A DNA stretch of 64,000 nt from Strobilurus pachycystidiatus (Eukaryota > Basidiomycota > Agaricomycetes > Agaricales > Physalacriaceae): contig JAHLMK010000014.1 of NCBI GenBank assembly GCA_019915135.1, positions 496,001-560,000 on the forward strand, in the 5' to 3' direction. Positions 1 through 9,268 of this stretch are shown one piece after another. The translations under genes were made by a program, and so were the position numbers. Within the stretch, counting starts at the first letter, position 1; each line of letters begins with the position of its first letter. Below the pieces are notes generated by a model that ran no database searches, was not told where the DNA came from, and saw only the letters and a list, made by a program, of their open reading frames with translations.

Positions 1-1296
1 CGGAAAAGGAATAACTAATTTGGCTGCAAATTGGATTAAAGACTGATAAGAAAACGGATCTTCGAATACTTGCACTGGAGCCGAACGTATATAATCTAGG
101 GTCGCGTGAGAGCTATTTGCTGTGTAATGGGAGCCGGTGGCTTCGTGAGTGGTAAATTGTGAAGCAAGACCGGCACCAGACGCTTCGATGGATGAAAGAT
201 CGTAACCGGTAGCGGCATCAACGCCAGAGGCGGGAAGAGAGCCAGACGCTGCGCCAGAGGCAGATTGGCAGCCAGAGGCAGGAGGAAAGCCAGAGGCAGC
301 GCCAGGGGCGGGAGGAAAGCCAGAGGCAACGCCAGAGGCAGGTTGGGAGCCAGAGGCAGCGCCAGAGGCGGAAGGAAAGCCAGAGGCAGCGCCAGAGGCG
401 AGAGGAAAGCCAGAGGCGGCGCCAGAGGCAGGTTGAGCGCCAGAGGCAGCGCCAGAGGCGGGAAGAAAGCCAGAGGCAGCGCCAGAGGCGAGAGGAAAGC
501 CAGAGGCGGCGCCAGAGGCAGGTTGAGCGCCAGAGGCGGGAAGAAAGCCAGAGGCAACGCCAGAGGCAGGTCGGGGGCCAGAGGCAGCGCCAGAGGCGGG
601 AGGAAAGCCGGAGGCAGCGCCAGAGGCAGGTTGGGAACCAGAGGCGAAATGGGAGCCAATGGCAGCGCCAGAAAGGCCACGGACATCGCCGAAAGCAAAT
701 TCAGATCCGGAAGCAAGGGAAGAGCCAGAGGCGGACGAAGGCCACGAATGGGAATTGAAAAATTGACCGTAGGAATTGATGCCAGAGGGGTTGGATGAAT
801 TGCTATTGAAACTGGGATGTCGAGTCCCTGAATCTGGCAGAGCCGTCCCTTGTATATTAAAAGTGCGAATCGGAGTCGGCGGATGATTGCGAATCGGAGG
901 AAGTGAAAACGCGTTAGCCTGGCCAGGAATCCATGGAGAGCGAGTCTCAACGAATAAAGATATAATATCTAAAGTATGTTTGAGAAACACAAAAAAAAAG
1001 GTGAATAGCGAATACGCACGAGCGGGCCGCCTTCGCGAGGGAATAACGACATCCATGTAGGAAAACCAACGACGTCCTAGGACTATCGCAGGTGAAGCCT
1101 GTTCATGTACAATGAAGTCAATTATTGCAGAGCCATAAGAGCGCGTCGAGTCTCTCAGGTAGACAATTTTGCGAACGACGCCAGATGGTTGCCCAGCAAA
1201 TGCACACGAGATATAACATTCGTCTGTGGTTGCAAAAAGGACGTCGGAGATTGTAGCAGAGTCAATCTCTATGCGTAGTTCTGTGTTTGCGGCCAT
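1..1296 (-). CDS. Hypothetical protein with SGAASG-type tandem repeats (3' end outside window)
   Basis: Two exons on the minus strand: exon 1 is 1296-1020, an intron with GTGCGT donor and TTTAG acceptor, then exon 2 from 968 to the window edge, still open. Exon 1 starts MAANTELRIEIDSATISDV. Exon 2 holds a repeat block (about 225-660) of decapeptide-like units such as SGAASGFPPA and SGAASGSQPA, written by a GC-rich minisatellite. The block is open in other frames too, but only this minus frame joins a sensible first exon and stays open to position 1. Splicing phase is consistent (277 nt, then phase 1). A segment of exon 1 (IVLGRRWF) faintly recalls retropepsin-type folds, which I do not press. 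Function unknown; the repeats suggest a flexible Gly/Ala/Ser/Pro linker. The existence of a gene is fairly sure, its role is not. Confidence 0.6.
   Translation of the reverse strand, partial: MAANTELRIEIDSATISDVLFATTDECYISCAFAGQPSGVVRKIVYLRDSTRSYGSAIIDFIVHEQASPAIVLGRRWFSYMDVVIPSRRRPARAYSLFTFFFVFLKHTLDIISLFVETRSPWIPGQANAFSLPPIRNHPPTPIRTFNIQGTALPDSGTRHPSFNSNSSNPSGINSYGQFFNSHSWPSSASGSSLASGSEFAFGDVRGLSGAAIGSHFASGSQPASGAASGFPPASGAASGPRPASGVASGFLPASGAQPASGAASGFPLASGAASGFLPASGAASGAQPASGAASGFPLASGAASGFPSASGAASGSQPASGVASGFPPAPGAASGFPPASGCQSASGAASGSLPASGVDAATGYDLSSIEASGAGLASQFTTHEATGSHYTANSSHATLDYIRSAPVQVFEDPFSYQSLIQFAAKLVIPFP
225..660. repeat. Coding minisatellite built on a GCCAGAGGC word
   Basis: Tandem array of variable 12-36 bp units containing GCCAGAGGC, with higher-order units. 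Differences between units are mostly single substitutions that keep the encoded SGAASG/FPPASG pattern on the minus strand. All unit lengths are multiples of three, so copy-number change would alter protein length without breaking the frame. Confidence 0.85.
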
Positions 1297-1541
1297 GCTG
1301 AGAAGGGCGGCGAACGAATGAGATAGAGGATTTGAGCGTGAAAGCAGAAATAACCCCGAGTGCTTAAATGCGCCGGCAAAGTTTTCCGGTTCGGATTATT
1401 TATCCGAATTGTATCAACCATGTGCCTCTTTCGGTGTTCGTAAATTTAATGTCCATCAGTCTACGTCAGTGTCAATCAGCGGTTGAACACGGCAATATCG
1501 CTTATTTTCTTCCCCTTCTTTTAAATACAGCTCTTGCGGTA

Positions 1542-2304
1542 TCAAGGTAAAAACTGGTCTGCGTAAAAGTACTCCGATAAACTCCAGCGATCCATGTCCT
1601 CGAGGCTCGTTTCAAATAACATGGGCACGTATCCATCGGCGACCACGAAAAAAAGGTCCGAACAAAATTCTTCTCGTATCTCTTTCAAGTGGCGCACTGC
1701 GAATCTACACAACGATAAGTGACAAGAAATACGAATAAAGCGCATTTACCGTATCACGGTTTGTTGAAGCGTAGGAGATATTGAAGTGACAGGACAAGGT
1801 TGCCCATCCTCTTGCAACTCGAATATAATGAAATTGCCGTACCACGCCGATGTGTCGGGCAAAAGGGCCGAAAGGCAACGATTGCGAATAAGACTGGATT
1901 CAATCTTTGCGTCAAACGATTGGTAACGGCAATACGCGACGATATAACCCTTGTCGGTTTCAACCAAACGTTGGATGGCACCGGCCTTAAACCAGAATCC
2001 GTGAATGTAATGCCGGATAGCGTTCGCACACGCTGCTTCGATAGCCACGCCGCTCAAAACGGGCAACCGTACGACAGTCGGGGCAAGACTACGCGCCGGA
2101 TAACAAACTGCTTGTATGATCTCGTAAATCTACGGACCATAAACAAAGATGAACATAAAGATTGAGGAATAATCGTACCGGTTCCTTGGCAAAATGGCTA
2201 TCGTTTAGAGCGCGCATTCTGGAAAGCATTGTGCGATCTTGTTCCTGTAGAGAAAGCACCGACGACGGAATTCTGGTGGTGAATACGGGAGACATGCTGT
2301 CCAT
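1542..2304 (-). CDS. Hypothetical protein, three exons
   Basis: Exons 2304-2179, 2129-1750 and 1704-1542 join in phase (669 nt, 222 codons plus stop). Donors are GTACGA and GTAAAT; acceptors are CCGTAG and TGTGTAG. The joined protein has no domain I recognise; it is mixed alpha/beta with conserved-looking aromatic stretches (for example WYGNFIIFELQEDG) and a C-terminus ending in YADQFLP. The start is the first Met of MDSMSPVF; an upstream in-frame Met at 2442 would overlap the divergent F-box gene. It is divergent from the F-box gene at 2389, so the two may share a very short promoter. Confidence 0.6.
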
Positions 2305-2388
2305 GTAGTAGAGAGAAAAATATCGCGATAAACCGATCACTGCCGAGAAGAATATTTCCCGATCAAAATCAGCTTTAGTGCGGTCGCC

Positions 2389-3645
2389 ATGTCTTCGCCA
2401 ACCACATTGCCTGCTGAAATGCTCAGCGAAATATCGAGTCATCTCCGAAACGACAAGCGCAGCCTTACCGCGCTGTCTCTAGCGGATAAAAGACTGCGCT
2501 CAGTTGTATTGCCTCACCTTTACCACACGGTCGAAATAACGGACGGCGACGACGTAGAGTGCTTAAAGGAAACCTTCCACCTGAACTCCAGCCTACTGCC
2601 TCTGGTGCGATCATACACATTCATCGTTCCGAGTCAATACGAAATACGCATGACGGGCGACCAAATCCAGACTCTAGAATCTTGGTTACAGACCGGTTCT
2701 TGGGATTTCGACACACTCAGGTGCGAGGGGCGCGGATGTTTGACCGCCGAATTGCGACGGATATGCGTTTTAGCCAATCGGTTCAAGCGCTTGCGCATTC
2801 GAGACGTGGCTCTGGACGCGGATAGCATCGTAACCCTTTTTCAAAACAAAGAATGGGTCTCGGTCTCTATCCTTGGCGGAACATCCGCAGACATGGGGAC
2901 TTTGCCGAAGAACATGGGTCTCTTTCAGGGTGCGCGCCATTTGCTAGTCGAGGGTGTTTTCCTGCGCGAGATGCAAGACCAAGGATGCTTATTCATGGGT
3001 GACACCGTCAAATGCTTAACTTTGCGTGTGGGAGAAGGAGTTGACATCGGCGACTTTTTGATGAAATGTCCCCTACTCAAGGACGCTTATATTGAATTAC
3101 CCGAAGGTATTCTTTCAATTAACCCGCCACAAAAGATAATTCTGATGAAAATATCCAAAGAGTCTCCATGCGATTGGCGAGAGGTGTCTCTGTCGAGCAT
3201 GAGCCATCTTCGCTCACTGCACGTCTCGATGTCTACCCGTGCTTCCGAATATTTCGCAGAATGGCTTCACGACGAATGCAGCCAAAGTCTAAAGACCGTT
3301 TCATTAACACTCACGACGGAAGACGGAGATCCCGAAATGCCGTGGCGAATTTACGATCAAGTCCTCGGGAATCGGCACAAATTTCCGAATCTGACTCGAA
3401 TAACCGTCCAATACTGCCGGATTCACATTTCCGAAGAAACCGGATTCCCTATCTTCTGGCCAATGTCAATCCCCCAAGCCATACAATTAAAGCGTCAAAT
3501 TCGGATGAACATGCCTGGGTTGGCCGTGGATGGGAGAATGAGGGTAAGCGTCGACAACAAACCATTCAATTTACCTAGTAAGTGAACCATTTGCACGACA
3601 TAAACTCTAATCAGTCCATTTTTAGGAGCAACATGCTGTAGATAA
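2389..3645 (+). CDS. F-box-like protein with degenerate leucine-rich body
   Basis: An open frame of 398 codons starts MSSPTTLPAEMLSEISSHL. Residues 6-45 match the F-box pattern (LPAEMLSEI, then LSLADKRLRSVVLPHLYHTV), which in this family binds Skp1 in SCF ubiquitin ligases. The rest (50-390) has irregular leucine-rich units seen in many Agaricomycete F-box proteins and probably selects the substrate. A GTAAGT donor at 3578 and TTTTTAG acceptor ending at 3625 suggest a last small exon (stop 3643-3645) in place of the unspliced stop at 3583-3585. F-box genes are highly expanded in mushrooms, so the specific substrate cannot be guessed. A different F-box family member, broken, lies at 12.8 kb. 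Confidence 0.75.
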
Positions 3646-3655
3646 ATCTGCCGCC

Positions 3656-3669
3656 TATATATATATAAA
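3656..3669 (+). promoter_or_regulatory. TATA box
   Basis: An uninterrupted TATATATATATAAA lies about 45 bp upstream of the ATG at 3713, well placed for a core promoter of that gene. Confidence 0.5.
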
Positions 3670-3712
3670 CACAAATGAAAATCCGTCCCGTCCTTTAGGC
3701 GCAACGCTAACA

Positions 3713-4767
3713 ATGTCTCGCCGTCTCACGTATGCGACGGACATGTCAAAACACGAGATGACCGCCAAAGAATGGAAAGACGATGATATTGCAAAACCCA
3801 TGCAGGGAGCCACTATTCCTCCGAACGTAGAGTCCATTCTTATGGGTAAATCGTGAGCACCCTTTTTCCATGTCTCTTTCCACACAACGCTAGATTCCGA
3901 ACAGAGTTTTACCCGATTGGTATTTTGCCGAAGTCATGGTCACGGCACGGGTAAGTGAAATTGTCAGCTTAATACCTATTGGCTCACGGTAATGATAGTC
4001 ATCTCAATGGCGAGGGGTCGTTCGAGCTTGGATCGTCACCATGGCCGAAGAAAAAGAATGCATGGTCCCTTGCGAACATCACGAATTAGGCAGTACCAGG
4101 CTGGACGTTACGCGCCTCATCAGTGACCCGCAAGAACTCCATCTTATTACTCGTCGCGGCCTGCCATCAGCAAACCAATACGGCGTCATCGTGTCGAGTG
4201 ACCTAGTCGGTCAACCTGTGGCTTTGGTACTGAAACATTGCCCAGGAAGAGAGCAATTCGTCGTCTGCATGAGTGTCAAGGAAGGACACGCGGTGACGGA
4301 CGAAGTACGAAACATGTTATCCGAGCACGGCGAACGTTGCTCCGGGGCAAGTTACCCAAAAGCACCTCAATATTGGCATACACAAAGAGTGCTGTCTACA
4401 GATGACGTGGGTACCCGATATGCTTGAATGAGTGCACGCTCATCCGTTGATGTAGCACACGCGTAGTTGGGAATTCACCATCTTCATTCTCGTCATATCT
4501 TCAACATGCGCCGAGAGAACCGCAGTCAAAGCTGATTTTAGCGCCCGAGGAACATGTTCGTTCTTTCTGGATAATCGCGCCTTGTGCTTCTTACGTCTGA
4601 TCCCAATCGGTCCAATATTTTACTCGGTGTTCTCCGCCGACGATGGATCGAGTACAATGATCGTCAAACATAGAACCAAATCCAACCCCGCAATCATGGA
4701 TATAGACGAGGATGATATCGCTTACGCCAGAGAAAACATAAACGAGTGGATAAGTTTCGCGGGCTAA
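3713..4767 (+). CDS. Hypothetical protein, four exons
   Basis: Exon 1 (3713-3845) encodes MSRRLTYATDMSKHEMTAK and ends at a GTAAAT donor. A small exon 2 ends at 3950 (GTAAGT); its start is either 3894 (after CTAG) or 3907, and the latter keeps the more protein-like frame with DWYFAEVMVTAR. Exon 3 runs 3999-4406, exon 4 4456-4767, in phase across GTGGGT...GTAG. The C-terminus is acidic (MDIDEDDIAYAREN). No known domain. Unspliced, the frame would stop at 4427, so the last exon is inferred from 104 in-frame codons after a consensus acceptor. About 300 residues in all. Confidence 0.6.
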
Positions 4768-5250
4768 CGATCGCAAGGCAAGTGCATCTATCTCCTCACA
4801 CATAGAACACGTTCAACTACTGACATGCAACATGTATCAGAACTTGTTCCCCTCAAATTCTACGCCAACGGCTGCTGTCGTTGAGCATTGCATACTATTA
4901 CAGTAGTGGGACGAAAATCTTAATTGAAATTTACTAGTGCCCCTGATGTATATCGACCCAACGCAACAAGAACTGAATTTGAACTTTCCTTCAAACGAGA
5001 ATACGCGACGAACCTTGTCGGTTTCAACAGAAGTTTTTAAAAAAAAACTTTGCTGCAACATCCGGAATGTACGGATAGGAGGATTCGAACCGCCGACTGT
5101 CACTTAGTAAATGGCAACCTTAGCCATTACGCTATATCCGCTCAAATAACATCCCAAAGCACCAACAACAATCCGTATCCTGGCAAACTGTTTTGTTTTT
5201 TTTTTTTTTGCTCATGACAGGGAACGAGACCGATAGATGCCGGAATCATC
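4768..5250. other. Intergenic, 4768-5250
   Basis: No protein-coding frame that I can support. It holds the tRNA-like sequence at 5071-5141 and a 13-base T run near 5200. Confidence 0.6.
5071..5141 (-). tRNA. Degenerate tRNA-like sequence
   Basis: On the minus strand a 71-nt stretch has a 7-bp acceptor stem (GCGGATA with TATCCGT, one G-U), a perfect A box (TAGCGTAATGG) and a perfect B box (GGTTCGAATCC). The D, anticodon and T stems each contain one mismatch. The anticodon loop reads TTACTAA, giving ACT, an anticodon not normally used. This pattern fits a tRNA pseudogene or tRNA-derived repeat better than a working tRNA gene. Confidence 0.45.
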
Positions 5251-5473
5251 TTGTTTGCTGCGGCTGTTCATAAGTCGGCGAACAAAATAGCGAGCGCACG
5301 CGAATGCGGCGATATGGGCCAACGCGTCTTGACCTCGAGAACTTGCCGTGCGAAAGACACTACTGCGACACCGGAGACCCAGCCTGAGCTACCTGTTCCG
5401 ATCACGAGACGCTTAGCCCGACACAGCCGCAAGCTTGCGGGCCGTGCACGCCGCGCGGTGCTGTCTCACTTTT

Positions 5474-5604
5474 GTCTGTGCGTGGCCAGTCACGAGGATG
5501 CTTCTTACCATGTACCATGTTCCAGACACAGCCACTCGTATTGTCTGTGCGTGGCCAGTCACGAGGATGCTTCTTACCATGTTCCAGACACAGCCACTCG
5601 TATT
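5474..5604. repeat. Two-copy tandem duplication, 69 and 62 bp
   Basis: Copy 1 (5474-5542) and copy 2 (5543-5604) both start GTCTGTGCGTGGCCAGTCAC and both end with the same CCAGACACAGCCACTCGTATT-type tail. Copy 1 has an extra 7 bp (an internal duplication of TACCATG) and the two are otherwise essentially identical, so the event looks recent. It lies outside any convincing gene. Confidence 0.85.
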
Positions 5605-5789
5605 TTGCGCCAATTCTTGTTTGTTCGAACCAAACAGAACTGTCCGTGAGAAAAAAGCTTGCACCCATTCCAACCATAGACTGTAGAAACACGTGATCTT
5701 CCCGATTAGGCCGTTTTCCCTGAATCTTTCTTCCATCAGACCTACTATCTAAGTAGCAGGAATTAACCTTGCGTTATCGTATATAAAGG

Positions 5790-5814
5790 CTTAGGTTGCG
5801 ATGAGCAACCTAAG
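5790..5814. repeat. Perfect 10-bp inverted repeat (hairpin)
   Basis: CTTAGGTTGC, a 5-base spacer, then GCAACCTAAG. It lies about 30 bp before the telomere-like run and its arms themselves contain TTAGG. Confidence 0.8.
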
Positions 5815-5844
5815 TCTGATTTAGAATAATGTCTAATGTAGACC

Positions 5845-5876
5845 GGTTAGGGTTAGGTTAGGGTTGGTTAGGGTTG
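5845..5876 (+). repeat. Interstitial telomere-like TTAGGG run
   Basis: About five units of TTAGGG, TTAGG and TTGG in a row. TTAGGG is the telomere repeat of most basidiomycetes. The run is short and imperfect and continues into AT-rich DNA without recognisable genes (5880-6170), so it is internal rather than a chromosome end. Confidence 0.75.
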
Positions 5877-6180
5877 TCTCGGGGGTTTGAAAACGTTTTT
5901 CTATGAGGGGAAAAATGATGAGAAATTAATAAATACGAAATTAATTGATTTTATGGGCTGCCTATTATGGTAATTATCCTACTCTGTGGCTGCTTCAAAA
6001 TGCAAAACTAGATATCATGACATCAAATAACTCCTACAATTACATGAACATATGGTAATATTGTTAAATAAATCATGATGCATAATTGATGTTATTATTA
6101 AGTAGGTTATATTTTAATATAAATATCCCTGATTGCTGAGTCAGCCGACTTTCAATACGACACTCCGCTAGGCTTCCTGG

Positions 6181-7683
6181 CTAGTGCCACGTTAGATAAA
6201 TCAGGTTCTTCTGGCTACAGCCAGGAAGAAAAGGCAAAATACTACAGCCATGGCTCGAATTATCACTTGTTCGAACCCATCCGCCTGCTGAGTTTTCGAT
6301 CCTCGTTATTCCTTCGAGCGCCGAAGGAGTAGTGGAATAGATGTCTTGAGCGACCCAAGGCGCCCTTCTTTTAGCTTTCACGTCCGTGGTGGAGTCCGTA
6401 AAAAACGCTTGACTACTACTGGCTGAGCTCAGCGCTGCCTCCACACGATGTGCCGCTGAGGATGGCGTCCGTGGCTCCTGCGGCCTTGGCGACATAGGTA
6501 ACTGTTGAGGCGAGATAAGACTGGGATCCATGATGTTTGCGGTGACTTTAAACGAATCGCCAATAGCCTTGAACGGGTACGTGAGACTCGTAGAAGGCTT
6601 CATGAAGGACATCGAAGACTGATCCTTAGATACCAACGGCGTTGGCAATGGTTCAGGGCTCCTCCTTCTCGAGGAACGCCCCGGCAAGGGGAAGGCCACT
6701 TCTAAATCATTAGGTAGAGGGAATACCGAGTCAAGGTTCACAAAGGACGGGAGCCTCTTCTTTTGGTCGTCCGATAACAATTCGGTATAATGCGGAATAT
6801 GCTCGTATAGATAACGGATTTGCTCGACAGGCGAATTTATTGTCTTTATCGGAGAATACAACGCGGCGTCCGTCGTTGCTGGAGAATCTAGAATATCGTG
6901 TCCGGGTACTATGTTGTATCGCGACTCGTATTTCCGCAGAGTCCGCAACCCTAACGTAAATTGTCTCCCCAGCGATTTCCAAGCTGTATGCAAGACGGCT
7001 AAATCGGCGGTTCCTCGTAGAATGGTGATGAGGATTCCATGACGGTCGACATGAAAACGCCGTTGCTGCTCCGGAATTAGCCCCGATGCGCGCTCCAAAT
7101 AAAAGTCCAATTCCGTGGTGACTCGTTCAACGAGTTCCAGCCAGTACGAGCTGAGCGCAAAGCGTTCATTACCAACTCCAGCATCTAGAATCTTGTCAGC
7201 ATTTAATGGCATGGAGGAAAGGGCGGCTAGAGCAAGTTCCAAGGAGGTTTCCAGGTCGTCCTCTCCGTCCAAACGATCCCTGCGGAACTCGTCCATCAAC
7301 CGCGACATGGGGGATTCGCCCGTATCCTCATCCGCTCCCAATCGACTCCTAGAGACTGAGTGCTCCGATCCGGATTGGTCCATGTGCGGGGGACGGTCCC
7401 GTTGAAAAGTTCCGTCCGACCTCGAAGCCTGTCCAGCCATGGGAGTAGACGTTTCCGTAGCTCCGAACGACGGTCGACTCGCTATGAACGATAGCCTTTG
7501 GCTCACGCGGCGAGATTTATTGATGGGTGTAGGGGCGTCTGCTACTTGTAGGAGTCGATTTCCTCCTCGGTCGGTATACGAATAAACTGTAACACCCGAG
7601 GAGAGAGTAACCGAGTCGTTAGACGCTTCCAGCTTGATGAGAGTAAGAGAAGAAAAATTGATATGGGCACACGGTGATGTCAA
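6181..7683 (-). CDS. Gag-like / unknown protein, probably retroelement remnant
   Basis: A single open frame of about 500 codons. The N-terminus (to about residue 140) is Ser/Pro/Arg-rich and predicted disordered. A helical core (about 145-310) includes DEFRRDRLDGEDDLETSLE and YLYEHIPHYTELLSDDQKKR, and the tail is again low-complexity. The disordered-helical-disordered layout, lack of introns and lack of a catalytic domain resemble Gag proteins of fungal LTR elements, but I see no zinc knuckle, protease or reverse transcriptase nearby. The last 25 codons look like read-through into unrelated sequence, so the original end may be lost. Alternatively it is a host gene of unknown function. Confidence 0.5.
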   Translation of the reverse strand: MTSPCAHINFSSLTLIKLEASNDSVTLSSGVTVYSYTDRGGNRLLQVADAPTPINKSRRVSQRLSFIASRPSFGATETSTPMAGQASRSDGTFQRDRPPHMDQSGSEHSVSRSRLGADEDTGESPMSRLMDEFRRDRLDGEDDLETSLELALAALSSMPLNADKILDAGVGNERFALSSYWLELVERVTTELDFYLERASGLIPEQQRRFHVDRHGILITILRGTADLAVLHTAWKSLGRQFTLGLRTLRKYESRYNIVPGHDILDSPATTDAALYSPIKTINSPVEQIRYLYEHIPHYTELLSDDQKKRLPSFVNLDSVFPLPNDLEVAFPLPGRSSRRRSPEPLPTPLVSKDQSSMSFMKPSTSLTYPFKAIGDSFKVTANIMDPSLISPQQLPMSPRPQEPRTPSSAAHRVEAALSSASSSQAFFTDSTTDVKAKRRAPWVAQDIYSTTPSALEGITRIENSAGGWVRTSDNSSHGCSILPFLPGCSQKNLIYLTWH

Positions 7684-7879
7684 AGCTTTCCCAATGTGTC
7701 CACCAATGTAAGCGTTGAGTGCTTACGAACTCGGTGAACGCTTCGACATAGTATTAGATCAAATCCTATTCAAATCCACGGGCAGAACGGCGCACGGTTG
7801 CGACCTGGTGTTCGGCACACGACGGTAAGAAGATAAGATGATAGTCGTATTTGTCCGTATTTGACTACATCAAGTACTC

Positions 7880-8470
7880 TACTGGGATGGTCCCTGTACT
7901 ACGATGCAGTCTTGACTAGATAAAAGATGTAAACATAAAGATCCGTTACAGAACCTTCCGCCGCAAGTAGAATTGAATAAAGGGTGGAAAAGATGATGTC
8001 TGTTACAGCCGGCGTAATACTTCAAGCTGCATAAGCATATCGGCGAAGCACGTTTGAGCAGGACGTTCATGGTGTCACGACCAATGAGATCGTGAAGGTC
8101 CAGCGTCTGGATTGCTACCTTGTTGGAATGATCGTGAGACAGTAGGTGAGGTACATGTTTGCCACTCGACGGGGCCACAGCGACAGGGTCGAGCCACCAG
8201 AGGATGAGTATCTTCAGGTGGCAAAATTGTCCGAAAAATGGGTACTCAACACTAGCGCTTTCGAATTCAACGGCTAGCAGCTTCAAAATCAAACTGGTAT
8301 CCAGTGTTGAAATCACAGACAAGGCACAAGCATCTGCGAGAGAGATGACCATGTAAAGGAGGGAGAGAGAGCAAAGGTCGCAATCAAATTGGGAAGTAAT
8401 TGATCAGATGTCAGATGATAACACGCCGCTCTCTCTCTGGGCGTGGAAAGTCATCGTCCCATGAGACAGC
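7880..8470 (-). pseudogene. F-box-type pseudogene, copy A (fragment)
   Basis: Read on the minus strand, this stretch is clearly similar at DNA level to the plus-strand copy at 12.98-13.55 kb: shared words include TTTCCACGCCCAGAGA, CGAAAGCGCTAGTGTTG, CCGTCGAGTGGC and TATGCTTATGCAGCTTGAAG in the same order. It lacks the F-box itself and has stops and indels relative to copy B, so it is a decayed fragment. Confidence 0.75.
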
Positions 8471-8589
8471 AACAGTCTATACTAAACTTGATGGATAGCT
8501 CATGCAAATTGCTGTATGTATGACTGGTTCATTGCGTAATGAATGTTTGTGTCATGGGGATGCTACAAGATGTCCAAGTCCTGTAGAGG

Positions 8590-8960
8590 TAATAACACAT
8601 CATCAGAACACTAGCTTTGCCACCTCTTCCCAGATTGCCGCCGGGTTATTAGCACTGTACAATACATGGTCAAGATGGAATTCACATATGGAGTCTCAAC
8701 ACTCACAGCTCTAGGGTTAGCGGCAAGTTGTAATCGGCAGAGTGATCTTGCCATTCTATGAACAGATTAAAGACAGAAGAATAGTCAAGGACCAAATCGA
8801 CGCACCTTCCGGCTGAGAAGGATCGTCAAGGTAGGCAGCTAGAGGATTCAGAAGGTGCTCGTAGCGGGCGGGGTGCCAAACCGGCGCGCTCTTGGAGCGT
8901 CCGACCCTGAAGCAGTAGCCATTAGTGAGAATTCAATCTCTGTAGGGCCAGTTTTTGACG
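8590..8960 (-). pseudogene. S41 peptidase 3'-end fragment (duplicate)
   Basis: Three exon-like pieces on the minus strand repeat the end of the complete S41 gene just downstream: one coding DDPSQPE, one coding EWQDHSADYNLPLTLEL and a last one coding ANNPAAIWEEVAKLVF and a stop. The intron positions between the last pieces are kept. Upstream exons are absent or unrecognisable, so this is a truncated duplicate. Confidence 0.75.
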
Positions 8961-9268
8961 GCGCCGCGCGGGACGAGCTCGATGGTGATGTGTTTGGGCA
9001 TTGGGATTCTTGAGAACGTTCATCAGAGAGCTATTGGTTACATTGCAATATTCACGCTAGGATCAGAGGCCCCATCTTTGAGATCTTGTCCTGGTTCCAA
9101 ACCCTGCCTGACCCGGACATGACAAACGAGATTCACCAGAACGACGAGGGTATATTTTGAGAGTCGAATAGCTTATGCGAGTTCTTGTATGTACACGTTC
9201 GTCGTGTTATGATGTTCGTGTCTGTGGATGCTATAAAAAGTCCAAAGTCCCGTAGAGGTGACAACTCA

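Noticed and set aside
265..798. Plus-strand Arg/Gly-rich frame (ARGSARGGRK repeats)
   Set aside because: It is the complement of the minisatellite; only the minus frame joins a real first exon and stays open to the window edge.
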